Shown here one piece after another: positions 47,700 to 58,420 of a stretch of 64,000 nt of DNA. Within the stretch, counting starts at the first letter, position 1. Every line of letters starts with the position of its first letter. Under the pieces are notes generated by a model. The model worked only from the letters and a program-made list of their open reading frames with translations, made no database searches and was not told the origin of the DNA. This stretch comes from Streptomyces sp. TS71-3 (lineage in GTDB: Bacteria > Actinomycetota > Actinomycetes > Streptomycetales > Streptomycetaceae): the NCBI RefSeq assembly GCF_018327685.1, contig NZ_BNEL01000003.1:2046001-2110000 (forward strand), given 5' to 3'. The translations under genes and the position numbers were made by a program.

Positions 47700-48216
47700 G
47701 TCGCAGAAGGCAGCCCGCGCCAGGTTCGTTCCATGCACCGCACCAGGTGGGCGAGCCGGTGCCAGCGGCGGGGCCGGTGGCGGAACAGGAGCCGGATGAA
47801 CAGCCGGGTCGGTGCCAGGCGTCGGCCATCGTCGGTTTCGATCTCGTCGGTGTAGCGGCAGCGGTCGTCGCCGAGGGGACGAAGGTCAGGCGGTGCCGCC
47901 ACGTGTGTACGGGTCCGCCGTGCTCGTGGGTGTAGCTCTCCAGCGGATCCAGCCGTTGCACGGTGATGTGGTGGGTCCACGTCGGGAGCACGCCGAACCA
48001 CCACAGCCGCGCGCTGCCGTGCGTGCCCACCGTGATGTGCTCGGGTACCCGCATGCGGTGGAGCCGCGACACCGGGCTCATCACCAACGACCGCGCCGTC
48101 CCGCCTCCGAGCCCGTTCCGCGTCCCTGGCCGGCTGACGGAGCTCCCGGCCGGGTCGTACGGCCGGACGCAGCGAACCTCCCACGCCAGCCGGTGTGTTG
48201 CGTACTTGACAACCAC
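47700..48216 (-). pseudogene. SRPBCC-family (polyketide cyclase-like) protein, frameshifted
   Basis: One minus-strand frame gives VPEHITVGTHGSARLWWFGV, LPTWTHHITVQRLDPLESYT and VHTWRHRLTFVP, the core of SRPBCC ligand-binding proteins. A change of frame near 47880 is needed to continue with DDRCRYTDEIETDDGRRLAP and RLFIRLLFRHRPRRWHRLAH. Without it the C-terminal helix is lost. A Zur-like box lies 30 bases upstream of the GTG at 48216, so it may once have been zinc-controlled. Confidence 0.6.
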
Positions 48217-48245
48217 CCCCAGCGGGTTCAGACTTCACATGTTTC

Positions 48246-48260
48246 CGCACATGATTTTCA
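48246..48260. promoter_or_regulatory. Zur-like box upstream of SRPBCC remnant / anchored-repeat locus
   Basis: CGCACATGATTTTCA; the right ten bases ATGATTTTCA match the consensus exactly (12 of 15 overall). It could act leftward on the SRPBCC remnant or rightward on the surface-protein operon 480 bp away. Confidence 0.7.
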
Positions 48261-48739
48261 TTATCGAAATTTGGAGTGAAGGCCGCAGGGGGAGGGTGGG
48301 GGATGCGGGCGATCAGCACGTAGCAGTGGGGCCGTTCGACCTGCGCGTGTACCGATCCGCCTGATTGCCGGTGGGCCGTGTGCATGCTTTCGGCCGACCC
48401 GGTGGGGGGTCTTGCGGTGCGCGGCGATGTGCGGTGCTCCGTGTCTACGCGCGTTCTCGCGGGTTCCGGGGCGACGGGACGGCCGAGATCCGGGCCGCGT
48501 CGCACCGGCGCGGAGAGCAGTTCTTCCCACCGGCAGGGCTGTTGCACGTCTCCGGGGGGCGATCGCTCCCGTACGACTCCCTCCTGCCGGGGTCGCCGCA
48601 TCGTGGCTGTGCCCCGGCCCCCTCCCTCCCTCCCTCCTCGACCCGCACCCCCTCATCGCCGGCGTCGCCGCGCGTCCCACGCGAGGGCGACGTTCCCCAG
48701 TTCTCTCAACCACACCTCCTCCGGTGAAAGGAAACACTC
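48261..48739. other. 479-bp leader region with no recognised gene
   Basis: Several overlapping frames, none with a family match or good ribosome site. It ends in GAAAGGAAAC, the ribosome site of the next gene. Confidence 0.5.
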
Positions 48740-49486
48740 ATGAACACCACTCTCGGTACCTCGCGTGGAACACGAGCCCGTCGGCGCGCGACGTTGGTCG
48801 GGGCGGTCGCCGGGAGCAGCGCCCTGCTGCTCACCCTCCTGGGCGCCGGCCCCTCCCAGGCGGCTGGGTCCGCCGGCACGATCGACATCGGACATGTCGA
48901 CGGCCTGCACGTCGCCCTCAACGAGGACGGCGACCAGCTCGTCCTCGGGAGCAACGTGGACGAGGACGAATTCCTGCCCGGGTCCAGCTTCGAGCCCGGC
49001 TACTACCCCGGCTCGGAGGTGAACGCCGCCACCGGCACACCGCAGTACGACTTCACGGTGCCGCAGGCGAACTTCAACTACGAGGCGGACACCCACCCGA
49101 ACACGTGGGTGCTGCCCGCGGACGAACCGTCGAGCTTCGTCGACAACCCGATCCTCTACCTGGGGATAGCCGGTACGGGTGAGGACCTGGCGAGACACGG
49201 TACGTCGGGCCCCGACGTCGCCTACGGCCTGTTCAACAGCCTGAGCGCCACCGACCACATCACGTTCAACATCACGCTGGTGAGCGCCCCGTCCGGGGGG
49301 ACCTCTCAGTTCCCCACCCCGCAGACCTTCGACCTCGGCGGCAGCGCGAGCGAGCCGATCCACCACCACTTCGACTGGACCTTCAACAAGGCGGGCGTCT
49401 ACAAGTTCCGGGTCACCGCCTCGACCGACAACGCGGCCGTGGCGGCATCGGCCCCGGTGACCTACCAGTTCACCGTCGAGGACTGA
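48740..49486 (+). CDS. secreted choice-of-anchor M type protein, single repeat
   Basis: 248 residues. Signal peptide with TRARRRATLVGAVAGSSALL and cleavage around SQA. One actinobacterial surface repeat: starts IDIGHVDGLHVALNEDGDQL and ends HHHFDWTFNKAGVYKFRVTA, the HxHxxWxFxxxGxY motif that recurs in all proteins of this locus. No C-terminal anchor, so it is probably released or held by binding. It opens the anchored-repeat ABC locus (families TIGR03769-03773 as I know them), which are linked to zinc/manganese uptake. Confidence 0.8.
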   Translation: MNTTLGTSRGTRARRRATLVGAVAGSSALLLTLLGAGPSQAAGSAGTIDIGHVDGLHVALNEDGDQLVLGSNVDEDEFLPGSSFEPGYYPGSEVNAATGTPQYDFTVPQANFNYEADTHPNTWVLPADEPSSFVDNPILYLGIAGTGEDLARHGTSGPDVAYGLFNSLSATDHITFNITLVSAPSGGTSQFPTPQTFDLGGSASEPIHHHFDWTFNKAGVYKFRVTASTDNAAVAASAPVTYQFTVED

Positions 49487-49614
49487 CATCCCCGCGGTGG
49501 GGTCCGTCCCGGTGCCACGGGCCGGACCCCACCGCGCTCGCGGGTCGGCTTCCCCGAGCGGATCCGGCTTCGCCCACCCCGCGCGTGCATCTCGTGCCCG
49601 ATTGGCCACTTCCC

Positions 49615-52600
49615 ATGAGACGTCAGATGATCTCCCGCATCCTCGCCCGCCCCATCCTCACCGTGGCTCTTGCTGTCGGCGTGCTGGCCGCCGGGCTGCC
49701 CCTCTCGGCAGCCGTGACGGACCCCGCGCCGGTGCACGCGCCGACCAGCCGGAGCCGGACCGCGATCGATGTCGCCGGCTCCAGCGCGATCGCCGTCACC
49801 ACCGATGGCGACGGCGGTCTGCGCCTGGGATCCGTCGCGCACGGCGGCAGCGAACTCGTCGAGCCCGGCCAGAGCCTGTTGCATGTGCAGGCGGCCGGCA
49901 CCACGACGCCGGCCTACGTCGACACCACGAGGATCTCGTTGCCGGCGGGCGAGCGCGCCGCCGGGGACACGGAGGTGGCCCTGGTGAAGGCCACAGGGCC
50001 GCAGGGCGCGAAGGTCAGGGTGAGTGACGCGGACGGTGACGTGGTGCTGGGCACCGCCGACGGCCAACCGCACGCCGACACCCAGGCGGTGGGCGACCGC
50101 CGCTCCCTGGGGTTCTCCTTCTCCGCTGCCGGACGCTACGAGCTCACCCTGCGGGCGAGCCTCCCGGTGGAGGCCGGCGACGGGACGAAGACCACGCTCA
50201 CCAGCGAGCAGGCGACCTACACGTTCGCCGTGGACGACGCCGGAAAGCGCACCGACCGGGACAGGAGCGTCACCACCACCACTGCGCGGCAGACCGACGA
50301 CGGGCCGACGGTGCTGTCGGCGGGAAACATCGCGCTGACCCCGAAGCTGTCAGGCGTCAGCACGGACGGCACCGACTTCGACTCCTTCGATCTGGGGCTG
50401 CTGGACAAGACGGGTGCCTACGCGGACCAGAAGTGGTACTCCGCCACGGACGCGGTCCTGCATCTCGGGGCCGGCGAGTACGACGCCGCCGGCAAGACCT
50501 GGTCCACACCCGCCAAGGTCGACGATGTTCCCGCCTACACCACCGGGGCGGGGGCCCGCATCCTGTTCGGCCTGGACGTGGCCGGAGCGAAGGACGGCAT
50601 CAACTACGCCGTCAAGGGCGCCATCGCGGGCAGTCCGCAGCCGTCCTACAGGCTGACCGGTGCCGAGGTTCCCGACGGCGGGCGGTTCCAGCTGATGTCC
50701 GCGGACGGAAGCGTGGGCTGGGACACCGCGGGGCTGGACGGCGGCGGGTCAGGGACCGCGCAGGCGGTGCCGTACCTGAACGGCGCGACCTACCGGGCGA
50801 CCTCGTTCACGGCAGCCGGCACGTACTGCCTGACCGTCTCGGAGACGATGGTCTCGAAGGGCAGCGGTACGGCACGCACGCGCTCGGCGACCTACACGGT
50901 GATCGTCGGGGATCTGCCCGGCACCATCGCCATGTGCGAGCAGACGGGTGACGACGGCGGCGGTGACGACGGCGGCGGTGACGACGGCGGTGGGGGCGAC
51001 GGCGGTGGGGGCGACACCGGCGGAGTGATGGTACTGAGCGAGCACCATGTCGACACCCGTGTCTGGCTGAACGACAACGGGGACGGACTCGACGTGGGCG
51101 TCGTTCCCGCCTCCGGTGATCCGTCCGTCGACGGGAAGTTCGTCGACTCCGACAACCTCGTGATGACGGGACTGATGACCGGAAAGGTGCCCGAGCCGAC
51201 CTCGAACGCGGACTACACCTTCATCGGCCCTTCCGGAAGCACCTACTACTACTGGCCCGAGGCGGAGGCGAAGGGATTCCTGTGGCCCGGCTTCAGCACG
51301 GAGAACTGGAAACGCAGCCAACTCGGCGGCAGCCGGACGGTCAACCTCACCATGTCCGGGGTCGACGGGCCCGGTGACGTCGTCGTCTACCGCAGCGGCG
51401 CCGCGCCCCTGGACATCCTGTACAGCACCAGGTGGGATACACCGGCGTCCTATTCGTGGTTCGTGCCGGCGCACGTCCACGCCTACTGGGCGTTCAGCGC
51501 GCAGGGCCGCTACTGCCTGAACATGACGGCGTCGACCGAACTGGCCGACGGCTCCTGGGTCCACGGGTCGGGGATGCTTACGGTGTGGGTCGGAGACGTG
51601 GCCGAGGCGAAGAACGTGACCCCGTGCGACCGGGACACCTCGGTGACGCCGCCGGTGGACTCCCTGTCCCCGGTGAAGCCGGCTCCGTCCCAGTCCGCGG
51701 TCCTCTTCGCCGGGGACACCGGGGAGCTGGACATCGCACCGGAGATCACGGCCGACGGCACCGCGGACGCGCCCGCGTACCTGCATACCGCGCTGTCGGG
51801 CGAAGGGGAGTACCGCGACCTGGACGACGTGGTCGTGTCCTACAACCACAACGGCGCAGACGGCGCGTGGCAGGCCGGGGCCTACCAGGTGGTCACGGTG
51901 TCCACGGACCGGCTCCCCTGGGGCAGCATGGACGGGCAGCTCAGGGTGTCACTGGGTGACGTGAGAGGCCCCGGCACGGCCGCGTTCCGGGTCTTCGACG
52001 GGGAGAGCGCGACGCAGACAATCGATGTCACCTCGCTGACACAGCAGTCGAGCATGAAGAACGGCCTGAGCCTCCACGTCTCGAAGGCAGGGGTGTACTG
52101 CGTCCCCCTGACCTTCTCCCTGACCCAGGCGGGGAGAGGTTCGCCGGTGAGCGTGACAGGGACGTTGACGGTCGTGGGCGGCAGCACGGACCCGTCCGAC
52201 AGCTCCTACATCGACCGGTCGAAGATCACCACCTGCTCCCGCGGCCAGCAGCCGTTCGGTGTCGACGACTCCTCCGGAGGCGGGGACGAGTCCGACTGGA
52301 ACGTCCCGAACGAGACGCTGACCGACTCGGGCGCGGTGATCCTCAACGACGGCCACGTCGACGTGGCCGGCAAGCTGCACGGGGACACGCTGGAGACGTG
52401 GGTGAAGGACACGACCGAGTCCAGCGACGCCCGCTACCACCCGCTGACCGGAAGCAACTCGATGTCCAGCGCGGAGCGCAGCAGCACCAACAACGGCAAC
52501 GGCGCGGTGTTCCAGCTCCTGCCGGGATCGAGGACCACGGTCCCGGCGGCTTCGCAGTACGCGTTCCTCGGTCCCGGCGGTTCGACGATCTGGCAGGTCT

Positions 52601-54954
52601 CGGAGACCCAGCAGGAGGGTCTGCTGTGGCCGGGCTGGTCGACGGAGGAGATCCCGCTGTCCGCGACCAGAACGGGGGTGCAGTGGACGCTGGACCGCGT
52701 CACCGGGCCCGGCGAGTTCGCCCTGTACACCTCCGACCCCACCGACCTGGCCGGTGTGAACGTCCTGTACAACACGCGTGACGGGGTCACCGCGGCGGAC
52801 TCGTACCTGATCCCGCAGAACGCGCACGTGCACGGGTCATGGGCGTTCAGCGCGGAGGGGGCCTACTGCCTCGCGTTCACGCGTTCGACGACCCTGGCAT
52901 CGGGCAAGAAGGTTTCCGACGACTTCACCCTGGCCGTCGCGGTCGGCAAGGTCAAGGTGCGCAAGATCGATCCTGGCGCGTGCTTCACGAGCACGGGCGA
53001 GCCCGGCACGCAGGACGTGACACCGATACCGGACTCCCAGCTGACCGACGCCACCTCGGGTGGTGTGCAGGTACTGGGCGACGAGGACGGCTTCACCCCG
53101 GGCCAGTTGGTCACCACCCAGGTGGGCTGGGAGTACCAGGGCCGATGGGTGTCGGTGTGGCTGCACTCGGACCCGACCTGGCTCGGGTGGGCGCAGGTCG
53201 GCTCGTCCGGGGCGGTCCAGACGCGGCTGCCCTCGGACGCGGCGCTGGGTGCACACAAGCTGGTGGTCAAGTCCGAGTCCGGGGGGCTCATCGGCTGGGA
53301 CGCGCTCTCGCTGCTGGCCCCGCCGGACACCGGTGGAGGCGGGTCCGACGACCCCCCGCCGGACACCGGCGGGGGCGGGTCCGACGACCCGCCGTCATCG
53401 TGCGAGGCGACCACGACCATCATCAGCTCGGGGCACCTGGACTACTCGACCCAGGTGATCGGCGGAAGGGTGCAGTCGCTGATCGGCGACAACTCGTCGG
53501 GCAGCGAGGTGTTCCGCGAGCCGTCGAAGACGGTGCTGTGGCTCAAGCCGTCCAGCAAGGTGACGTTGCCGTCCGGATACGAGCAGATCGGGGCCGTCGG
53601 ATCGAGCGTGTACATGGTGCCGCAGACCCAGAACATGGACCTGATCTGGCTGGGGTGGTCCACCGAGACGCTCGACGACAGCAAGGTGTCAGGGTCGGTG
53701 GCCTGGAAGCTCACCGACGTGGACGGGCCGGGCACGGTCAAGGTGTTCCTGAACGACGTGTTCGGCGGCGTGCAGTCCCTGGTGTTCGACGGGACGGGCA
53801 CGTACCAGATCCCGCTGCGGGTGCACGCCCACGCGAACTGGGCGTTCAGCAAGCAGGGTGTCTACCGGCTGCACTTCACCCAGACCGCCACGTTGAAGAG
53901 CGGGAAGACCTCCTCCGACAGCGAGGTGCTGACCATCGCGGTCGGCGACGTCGACCCGGCCACGGCGGTGCCGGGCGGCAAGCAGTGCGTCGGAAAGACC
54001 CTGCCCGCGGACACCGGCGGGAAGTCCACCACGACGGGCGGGTCCGGGCCCGCGGGGAAGAACACCGCGGCCCAGTGCACGCCGGCCAAGGCGACCGTCA
54101 TCTCGGCCGGGCACCTGGACTACGGCTCGCACGTCGTCGGCGGGAAGCTGGAGTCGCTGATCGGTGACGACTCGACCGGGCCCCGCGTCTACCGGGAGCC
54201 GTCCCAGACGGTGCTGTGGCTCAAACCGGCCGCCAAGGTGAGCCTGCCGTCCGGGTTCGGGCCGGTCGGGCCGGCGGGCTCGACGGTGTGGCAGGTGCCG
54301 CAGACGCAGAACATGTCCCTGATCTGGCTCGGCTGGTCCACCGAACTGCTCAACGCCGGCAACGCCGCCGGCCCCGTGACCTGGAAGTTGACCCAGGTCG
54401 ACGGCCCGGGCACCGTGAAGGTGTACATGACCGGCTCGTTCGGCGGTGTGGAGCACATGGTGTTCGACGGGACCGGCACGTACCGGATCGCCCTGGGTGT
54501 GCACGCCCACGCGAACTGGGCGTTCAGCAAGCAGGGTGTCTACCGGCTGCACTTCACCCAGACCGCCACGTTGAAGAGCGGGAAGACCTCCTCCGACAGC
54601 GAGGTGCTGACCATCGCGGTCGGCGACGTCGACCCGACGAAGGTGACGACCGGCGCCACCGGCTGCGGAGTGGTCTCCCACTCCGCTCTGACCGGCGACG
54701 ACACGCTGGCCGACGCGAAGGCCGCCGCGAAGCAGTTGCAGGCGCAGGCGGCCCACGCCGCCGCCGGACGGCTGCCCGGCCAGGCAGAGGGGGGCGCCGG
54801 AGGCGACGCGCGGTCCGAGGCCCGGAAACTGGTGCCGCTGCTGCTGGGCATCCTCGGCGGACTGCTGCTGCTCGGAGCGGCCGGGACCGGAGCACTGTGG
54901 TGGCGGCGCCGGAAGGGAGAGGGCGCCCCACGCCAGGCGCCGGCCGCACCGTGA
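49615..54954 (+). CDS. large surface protein with about seven anchor-M repeats and C-terminal membrane anchor
   Basis: About 1779 residues from ATG 49615 (MRRQMISRILARPI); earlier ATG 49585 has no better support. Signal peptide, then repeats of about 190-220 residues separated by Gly/Asp linkers (GDDGGGDDGGGDDGGGG near residue 460). Repeats open with GHxD-like motifs (EHHVD, DGHVD, SGHLDY, AGHLDY). HxHxxWxF is present in four (HVHAYWAF, HVHGSWAF, HAHANWAF twice) and degenerate in the first, second and fourth. Between repeats five and six is another module, VQVLGDEDGFTPGQLVTTQV. The C-terminus is LVPLLLGILGGLLLLGAAG plus WRRRK, a membrane anchor without LPxTG. Likely a cell-surface metal-binding scaffold. 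The next gene starts within its stop (GTGA). Confidence 0.8.
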   Translation: MRRQMISRILARPILTVALAVGVLAAGLPLSAAVTDPAPVHAPTSRSRTAIDVAGSSAIAVTTDGDGGLRLGSVAHGGSELVEPGQSLLHVQAAGTTTPAYVDTTRISLPAGERAAGDTEVALVKATGPQGAKVRVSDADGDVVLGTADGQPHADTQAVGDRRSLGFSFSAAGRYELTLRASLPVEAGDGTKTTLTSEQATYTFAVDDAGKRTDRDRSVTTTTARQTDDGPTVLSAGNIALTPKLSGVSTDGTDFDSFDLGLLDKTGAYADQKWYSATDAVLHLGAGEYDAAGKTWSTPAKVDDVPAYTTGAGARILFGLDVAGAKDGINYAVKGAIAGSPQPSYRLTGAEVPDGGRFQLMSADGSVGWDTAGLDGGGSGTAQAVPYLNGATYRATSFTAAGTYCLTVSETMVSKGSGTARTRSATYTVIVGDLPGTIAMCEQTGDDGGGDDGGGDDGGGGDGGGGDTGGVMVLSEHHVDTRVWLNDNGDGLDVGVVPASGDPSVDGKFVDSDNLVMTGLMTGKVPEPTSNADYTFIGPSGSTYYYWPEAEAKGFLWPGFSTENWKRSQLGGSRTVNLTMSGVDGPGDVVVYRSGAAPLDILYSTRWDTPASYSWFVPAHVHAYWAFSAQGRYCLNMTASTELADGSWVHGSGMLTVWVGDVAEAKNVTPCDRDTSVTPPVDSLSPVKPAPSQSAVLFAGDTGELDIAPEITADGTADAPAYLHTALSGEGEYRDLDDVVVSYNHNGADGAWQAGAYQVVTVSTDRLPWGSMDGQLRVSLGDVRGPGTAAFRVFDGESATQTIDVTSLTQQSSMKNGLSLHVSKAGVYCVPLTFSLTQAGRGSPVSVTGTLTVVGGSTDPSDSSYIDRSKITTCSRGQQPFGVDDSSGGGDESDWNVPNETLTDSGAVILNDGHVDVAGKLHGDTLETWVKDTTESSDARYHPLTGSNSMSSAERSSTNNGNGAVFQLLPGSRTTVPAASQYAFLGPGGSTIWQVSETQQEGLLWPGWSTEEIPLSATRTGVQWTLDRVTGPGEFALYTSDPTDLAGVNVLYNTRDGVTAADSYLIPQNAHVHGSWAFSAEGAYCLAFTRSTTLASGKKVSDDFTLAVAVGKVKVRKIDPGACFTSTGEPGTQDVTPIPDSQLTDATSGGVQVLGDEDGFTPGQLVTTQVGWEYQGRWVSVWLHSDPTWLGWAQVGSSGAVQTRLPSDAALGAHKLVVKSESGGLIGWDALSLLAPPDTGGGGSDDPPPDTGGGGSDDPPSSCEATTTIISSGHLDYSTQVIGGRVQSLIGDNSSGSEVFREPSKTVLWLKPSSKVTLPSGYEQIGAVGSSVYMVPQTQNMDLIWLGWSTETLDDSKVSGSVAWKLTDVDGPGTVKVFLNDVFGGVQSLVFDGTGTYQIPLRVHAHANWAFSKQGVYRLHFTQTATLKSGKTSSDSEVLTIAVGDVDPATAVPGGKQCVGKTLPADTGGKSTTTGGSGPAGKNTAAQCTPAKATVISAGHLDYGSHVVGGKLESLIGDDSTGPRVYREPSQTVLWLKPAAKVSLPSGFGPVGPAGSTVWQVPQTQNMSLIWLGWSTELLNAGNAAGPVTWKLTQVDGPGTVKVYMTGSFGGVEHMVFDGTGTYRIALGVHAHANWAFSKQGVYRLHFTQTATLKSGKTSSDSEVLTIAVGDVDPTKVTTGATGCGVVSHSALTGDDTLADAKAAAKQLQAQAAHAAAGRLPGQAEGGAGGDARSEARKLVPLLLGILGGLLLLGAAGTGALWWRRRKGEGAPRQAPAAP
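53821..53958 (+). repeat. 138-bp exact repeat, copy 1 (copy 2 at 54499-54636)
   Basis: The segment encoding VHAHANWAFSKQGVYRLHFT up to GDVDP is identical at the DNA level in repeats six and seven. Surrounding sequence differs. Confidence 0.95.
54499..54636 (+). repeat. 138-bp exact repeat, copy 2
   Basis: Identical to 53821-53958; same direction, 678 bp apart. Confidence 0.95.
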
Positions 54955-56603
54955 GGCGCCGTGAACGGGCGGCCCGCATCCTCCTTGCGGGCCGCCGGGC
55001 CGGTACGGCACTGGCGTCGGTCACGACGGCGGCCGTGCTGCTGGCCGGATGCGCCGCCGGGCCCCTGCTGGAGCCCGGCACCGGCCGCCTCCAGGTGGTC
55101 ACCACCACCGGCATCCTGGCCGACCTGGCCAGGAACGTCGGTGGCGACCGGGTGGACGTGGCCCCCATCGTCCCGGACGGGGCGGACCCGCACACCTACG
55201 AACCGACCCTGCGGGACGCCCGCGACGTCGTCTACGCCGACGTCGCGTTCTCCAACTACGCCCTGCTGGAGGAGCACAACGTCATCAAGACCCTCGACGC
55301 CAACCTCTCGAAGGACGCGGCGAACGTGTCGCTGGCGGAGGAGTCGGTGAAGTACTCGGCCGAACTGGTCCCCCTGGTCGAGAACGTCCACCTGGACACC
55401 GTCTGGCTCGGTCTGCGCGCCCACGGCACCGGAGCGAAGTACGGGGCAACCCGCGCCTCCGACGTGCTGATCCAGGCCGTGAAGGCGACCGGGCCGGGCG
55501 ACGTGTACGCCTACCTGACCGGTACCTTCGGCGACACCGACGTGTACTTCGACTCCTCCGACGGCTTCGACGAGAAGGACGGGTACCGGGACGACACCGC
55601 GACCCTGCCCGCCGCGGCGCACACCCACCTGTCGTGGGCGTTCACCAGGCCGGGCGTCTACACGCTCACCCTGCGCGCCCAACTGAAGGTCGACGACACG
55701 TCCCTGCCGGTCGACCTGGGGCAGTCGACCTTCACCTTCGCGGTCGGGGTGGACCCCTACAGGGCCGGCGTCCCCGGCGCCACCGTGCTCGACGAGGGGC
55801 ACGCCGACCTCACCGCGGACCTGGACCGCGGCGGCATGGACGTGCTGTACGACCCCTCCGGCGGTGGTGAGTACACGCAGAAGCACTACAAGGCGGACCA
55901 GGTCGTCATCGACGTACCGAACAAGGCCATCGAGGAGATCCCCGGTGATGCCCAGTTCGGGTTCCTCGGGCATGCCGGAGACCAGGTCTACCAGCTCGCC
56001 CAGGCGGTGCTCGGCAAGCACGTGCACGGCGAGATCGACCCCCACCTGTGGCAGAACGTGCGCAACGCCGAGGCGTACGTGAAGCTCATCCGGGACACCC
56101 TGATCGGCAAGGATCCCGCCGGAGCCGCCGTCTACCGGGCCAACGCCGCAAGGTACCTGGCCCGGCTGGACAGGCTCGACGGCTATGTGCGCAGCACCGT
56201 GGCGAAGATCCCCAAGGCGAACAGGAACCTGGTGACCACGCACGACGCCTTCGCCTACCTCGCCCAGGCCTACGACGTGAACGTGGCCGGCTTCGTCACC
56301 CCCAATCCTGCCAGCGAGCCGTCCCTGGCCGACCGGCGCCGACTGGCCGACACGATCCGCAACCTCCACCTCAAGGCTGTGTTCCTCGAACCCAACCTCA
56401 AGGCCCGCTCCTCCGAGCTGACCCAGCTCGCGGCCGAACAGCACATCCAGGTCTGCCCGATCTACGGTGACACCCTCGACTCCCGCGCCCCCACCTACGT
56501 GCGGATGATGCGCTTCAACGCCGACTCACTCCTCGCGTGCCTCGCCCCCCGAGCAGCCCGGCAGCCACCCACCGACGCCCTGACCGACCGGAAGACACCA
56601 TGA
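54951..56603 (+). CDS. metal-binding ABC lipoprotein with an inserted anchor-M domain
   Basis: 550 residues from GTG 54951 overlapping the previous stop. Signal peptide with lipobox LAGC. The ZnuA-like fold starts VVTTTGILADLARNVGGDRV and DGADPHTYEPTLRDARD (metal His), is broken after about residue 115 by one anchor-M domain (LVENVHLDTVWLGLRAHGTG, AHTHLSWAFTRPGVYTLTLR), and resumes with HVHGEIDPHLWQNVRNAEAY (metal His), LVTTHDAFAYLAQAY and VFLEPNLKARSSEL. This matches the anchored-repeat ABC substrate-binding type. It likely hands zinc or manganese to the permease at 58421, with the inserted domain touching the surface proteins. Confidence 0.88.
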   Translation: MRRRERAARILLAGRRAGTALASVTTAAVLLAGCAAGPLLEPGTGRLQVVTTTGILADLARNVGGDRVDVAPIVPDGADPHTYEPTLRDARDVVYADVAFSNYALLEEHNVIKTLDANLSKDAANVSLAEESVKYSAELVPLVENVHLDTVWLGLRAHGTGAKYGATRASDVLIQAVKATGPGDVYAYLTGTFGDTDVYFDSSDGFDEKDGYRDDTATLPAAAHTHLSWAFTRPGVYTLTLRAQLKVDDTSLPVDLGQSTFTFAVGVDPYRAGVPGATVLDEGHADLTADLDRGGMDVLYDPSGGGEYTQKHYKADQVVIDVPNKAIEEIPGDAQFGFLGHAGDQVYQLAQAVLGKHVHGEIDPHLWQNVRNAEAYVKLIRDTLIGKDPAGAAVYRANAARYLARLDRLDGYVRSTVAKIPKANRNLVTTHDAFAYLAQAYDVNVAGFVTPNPASEPSLADRRRLADTIRNLHLKAVFLEPNLKARSSELTQLAAEQHIQVCPIYGDTLDSRAPTYVRMMRFNADSLLACLAPRAARQPPTDALTDRKTP

Positions 56604-57654
56604 TGCGCGACGCCCTCACCCCGCACCGCAGACCCCGGCGCCTGCTGTCCCTGGCCGCGACCGCGCTGCTCACGCTGGCCGCGGCCCTGACTCCCGCCGC
56701 CGCCCGGGCGGACGGCCCGGGCGACCCGGCACTGGACCAGACGATCGGCGCGGACGAGCCGATCGTCCACGGAGACCACGTGATCGGGGCCGGGCACGTG
56801 GACATGGGCCCCAAGTTCGACGGCGGGGCCTGGAAGTTCCTCATCCGCGACGACGCCCACAAGGCCGACGCGAACGCCGCCAGCGTCTGGCGCTATCCCG
56901 GCGAGACCGTGCTGCGCGTCGTCGACGCGGCGAAGGTGACCGTCCCGGACAACTCCGCCTACTCCTTCATCGGCGCGGCCCCCGGGGCCGGGGTGTGGGT
57001 CGTGCCGGAGACCCAGAACCCCGACGTCGTCTGGGCCGGCTGGAACACCCAGGACCCCACGGTCATGAACAAGCTCGACCGGGGCGCCACCATATCGGTC
57101 ACCGGGGTACAGGGCCCGGGCCAACTCACCGTCTATCTTCAGTCCGGTGACTTCGGCGCCCCACAGGTGCTGTGGAACTCCCGGAAGACGGGTGACCAGC
57201 AGGTCTGGGTGGACACCAACACCCACACCCACGCCAACTGGGTCTTCACCAAGCCAGGTGTCTACCTGGTGCGGATGCGGGCGTCGGCGACCCTGACGGA
57301 CGGCACCAAGGTCTCCGACACCGAGCTGGTCCGTTTCGCCGTCGGCACCGCCACGTCCACCGACACGGCGCTGGCCACGGCGTGGAAGGGCAGGACCCCC
57401 ACTGACTCCTCCTCCGCCCCGGCCTCTGCCGCCTCCTCCGCCCCGCCGACGGCGCCGACGAAGACGGCACAGGAGACCCAGGCCGGCGCCTCCTGGGGAC
57501 AGGACCCGCTGGTGCTGGCCCTCATCGGCGCGATCGTGCTGGTCGCCGTCGCTCTCATCGTTGGGTTCACCCTCGTGATCGTGCGCGGCAACCGGGCCAG
57601 GCGCCGTGTCCTCGGCGCCCACGCCGGGGCCCCGTCGGACGGGGGTGACGGGCG

Positions 57655-57658
<4 letters not shown>
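56600..57658 (+). CDS. membrane-anchored surface protein with one anchor-M repeat
   Basis: 352 residues, ATGA overlap with the lipoprotein gene. Signal peptide (LLSLAATALLTLAAALTPAA), one repeat from IGAGHVDMGPKFDGGAWKF to NTHTHANWVFTKPGVYLVRM, a Ser/Ala/Pro linker, and a C-terminal helix LVLALIGAIVLVAVALIVGF followed by Arg-rich cytosolic end. It corresponds to the ABC-transporter-associated repeat protein of this system. Overlaps the ATPase start (GTGA). Confidence 0.82.
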
Positions 57659-58419
<761 letters not shown>

Positions 58420-58420
58420 C

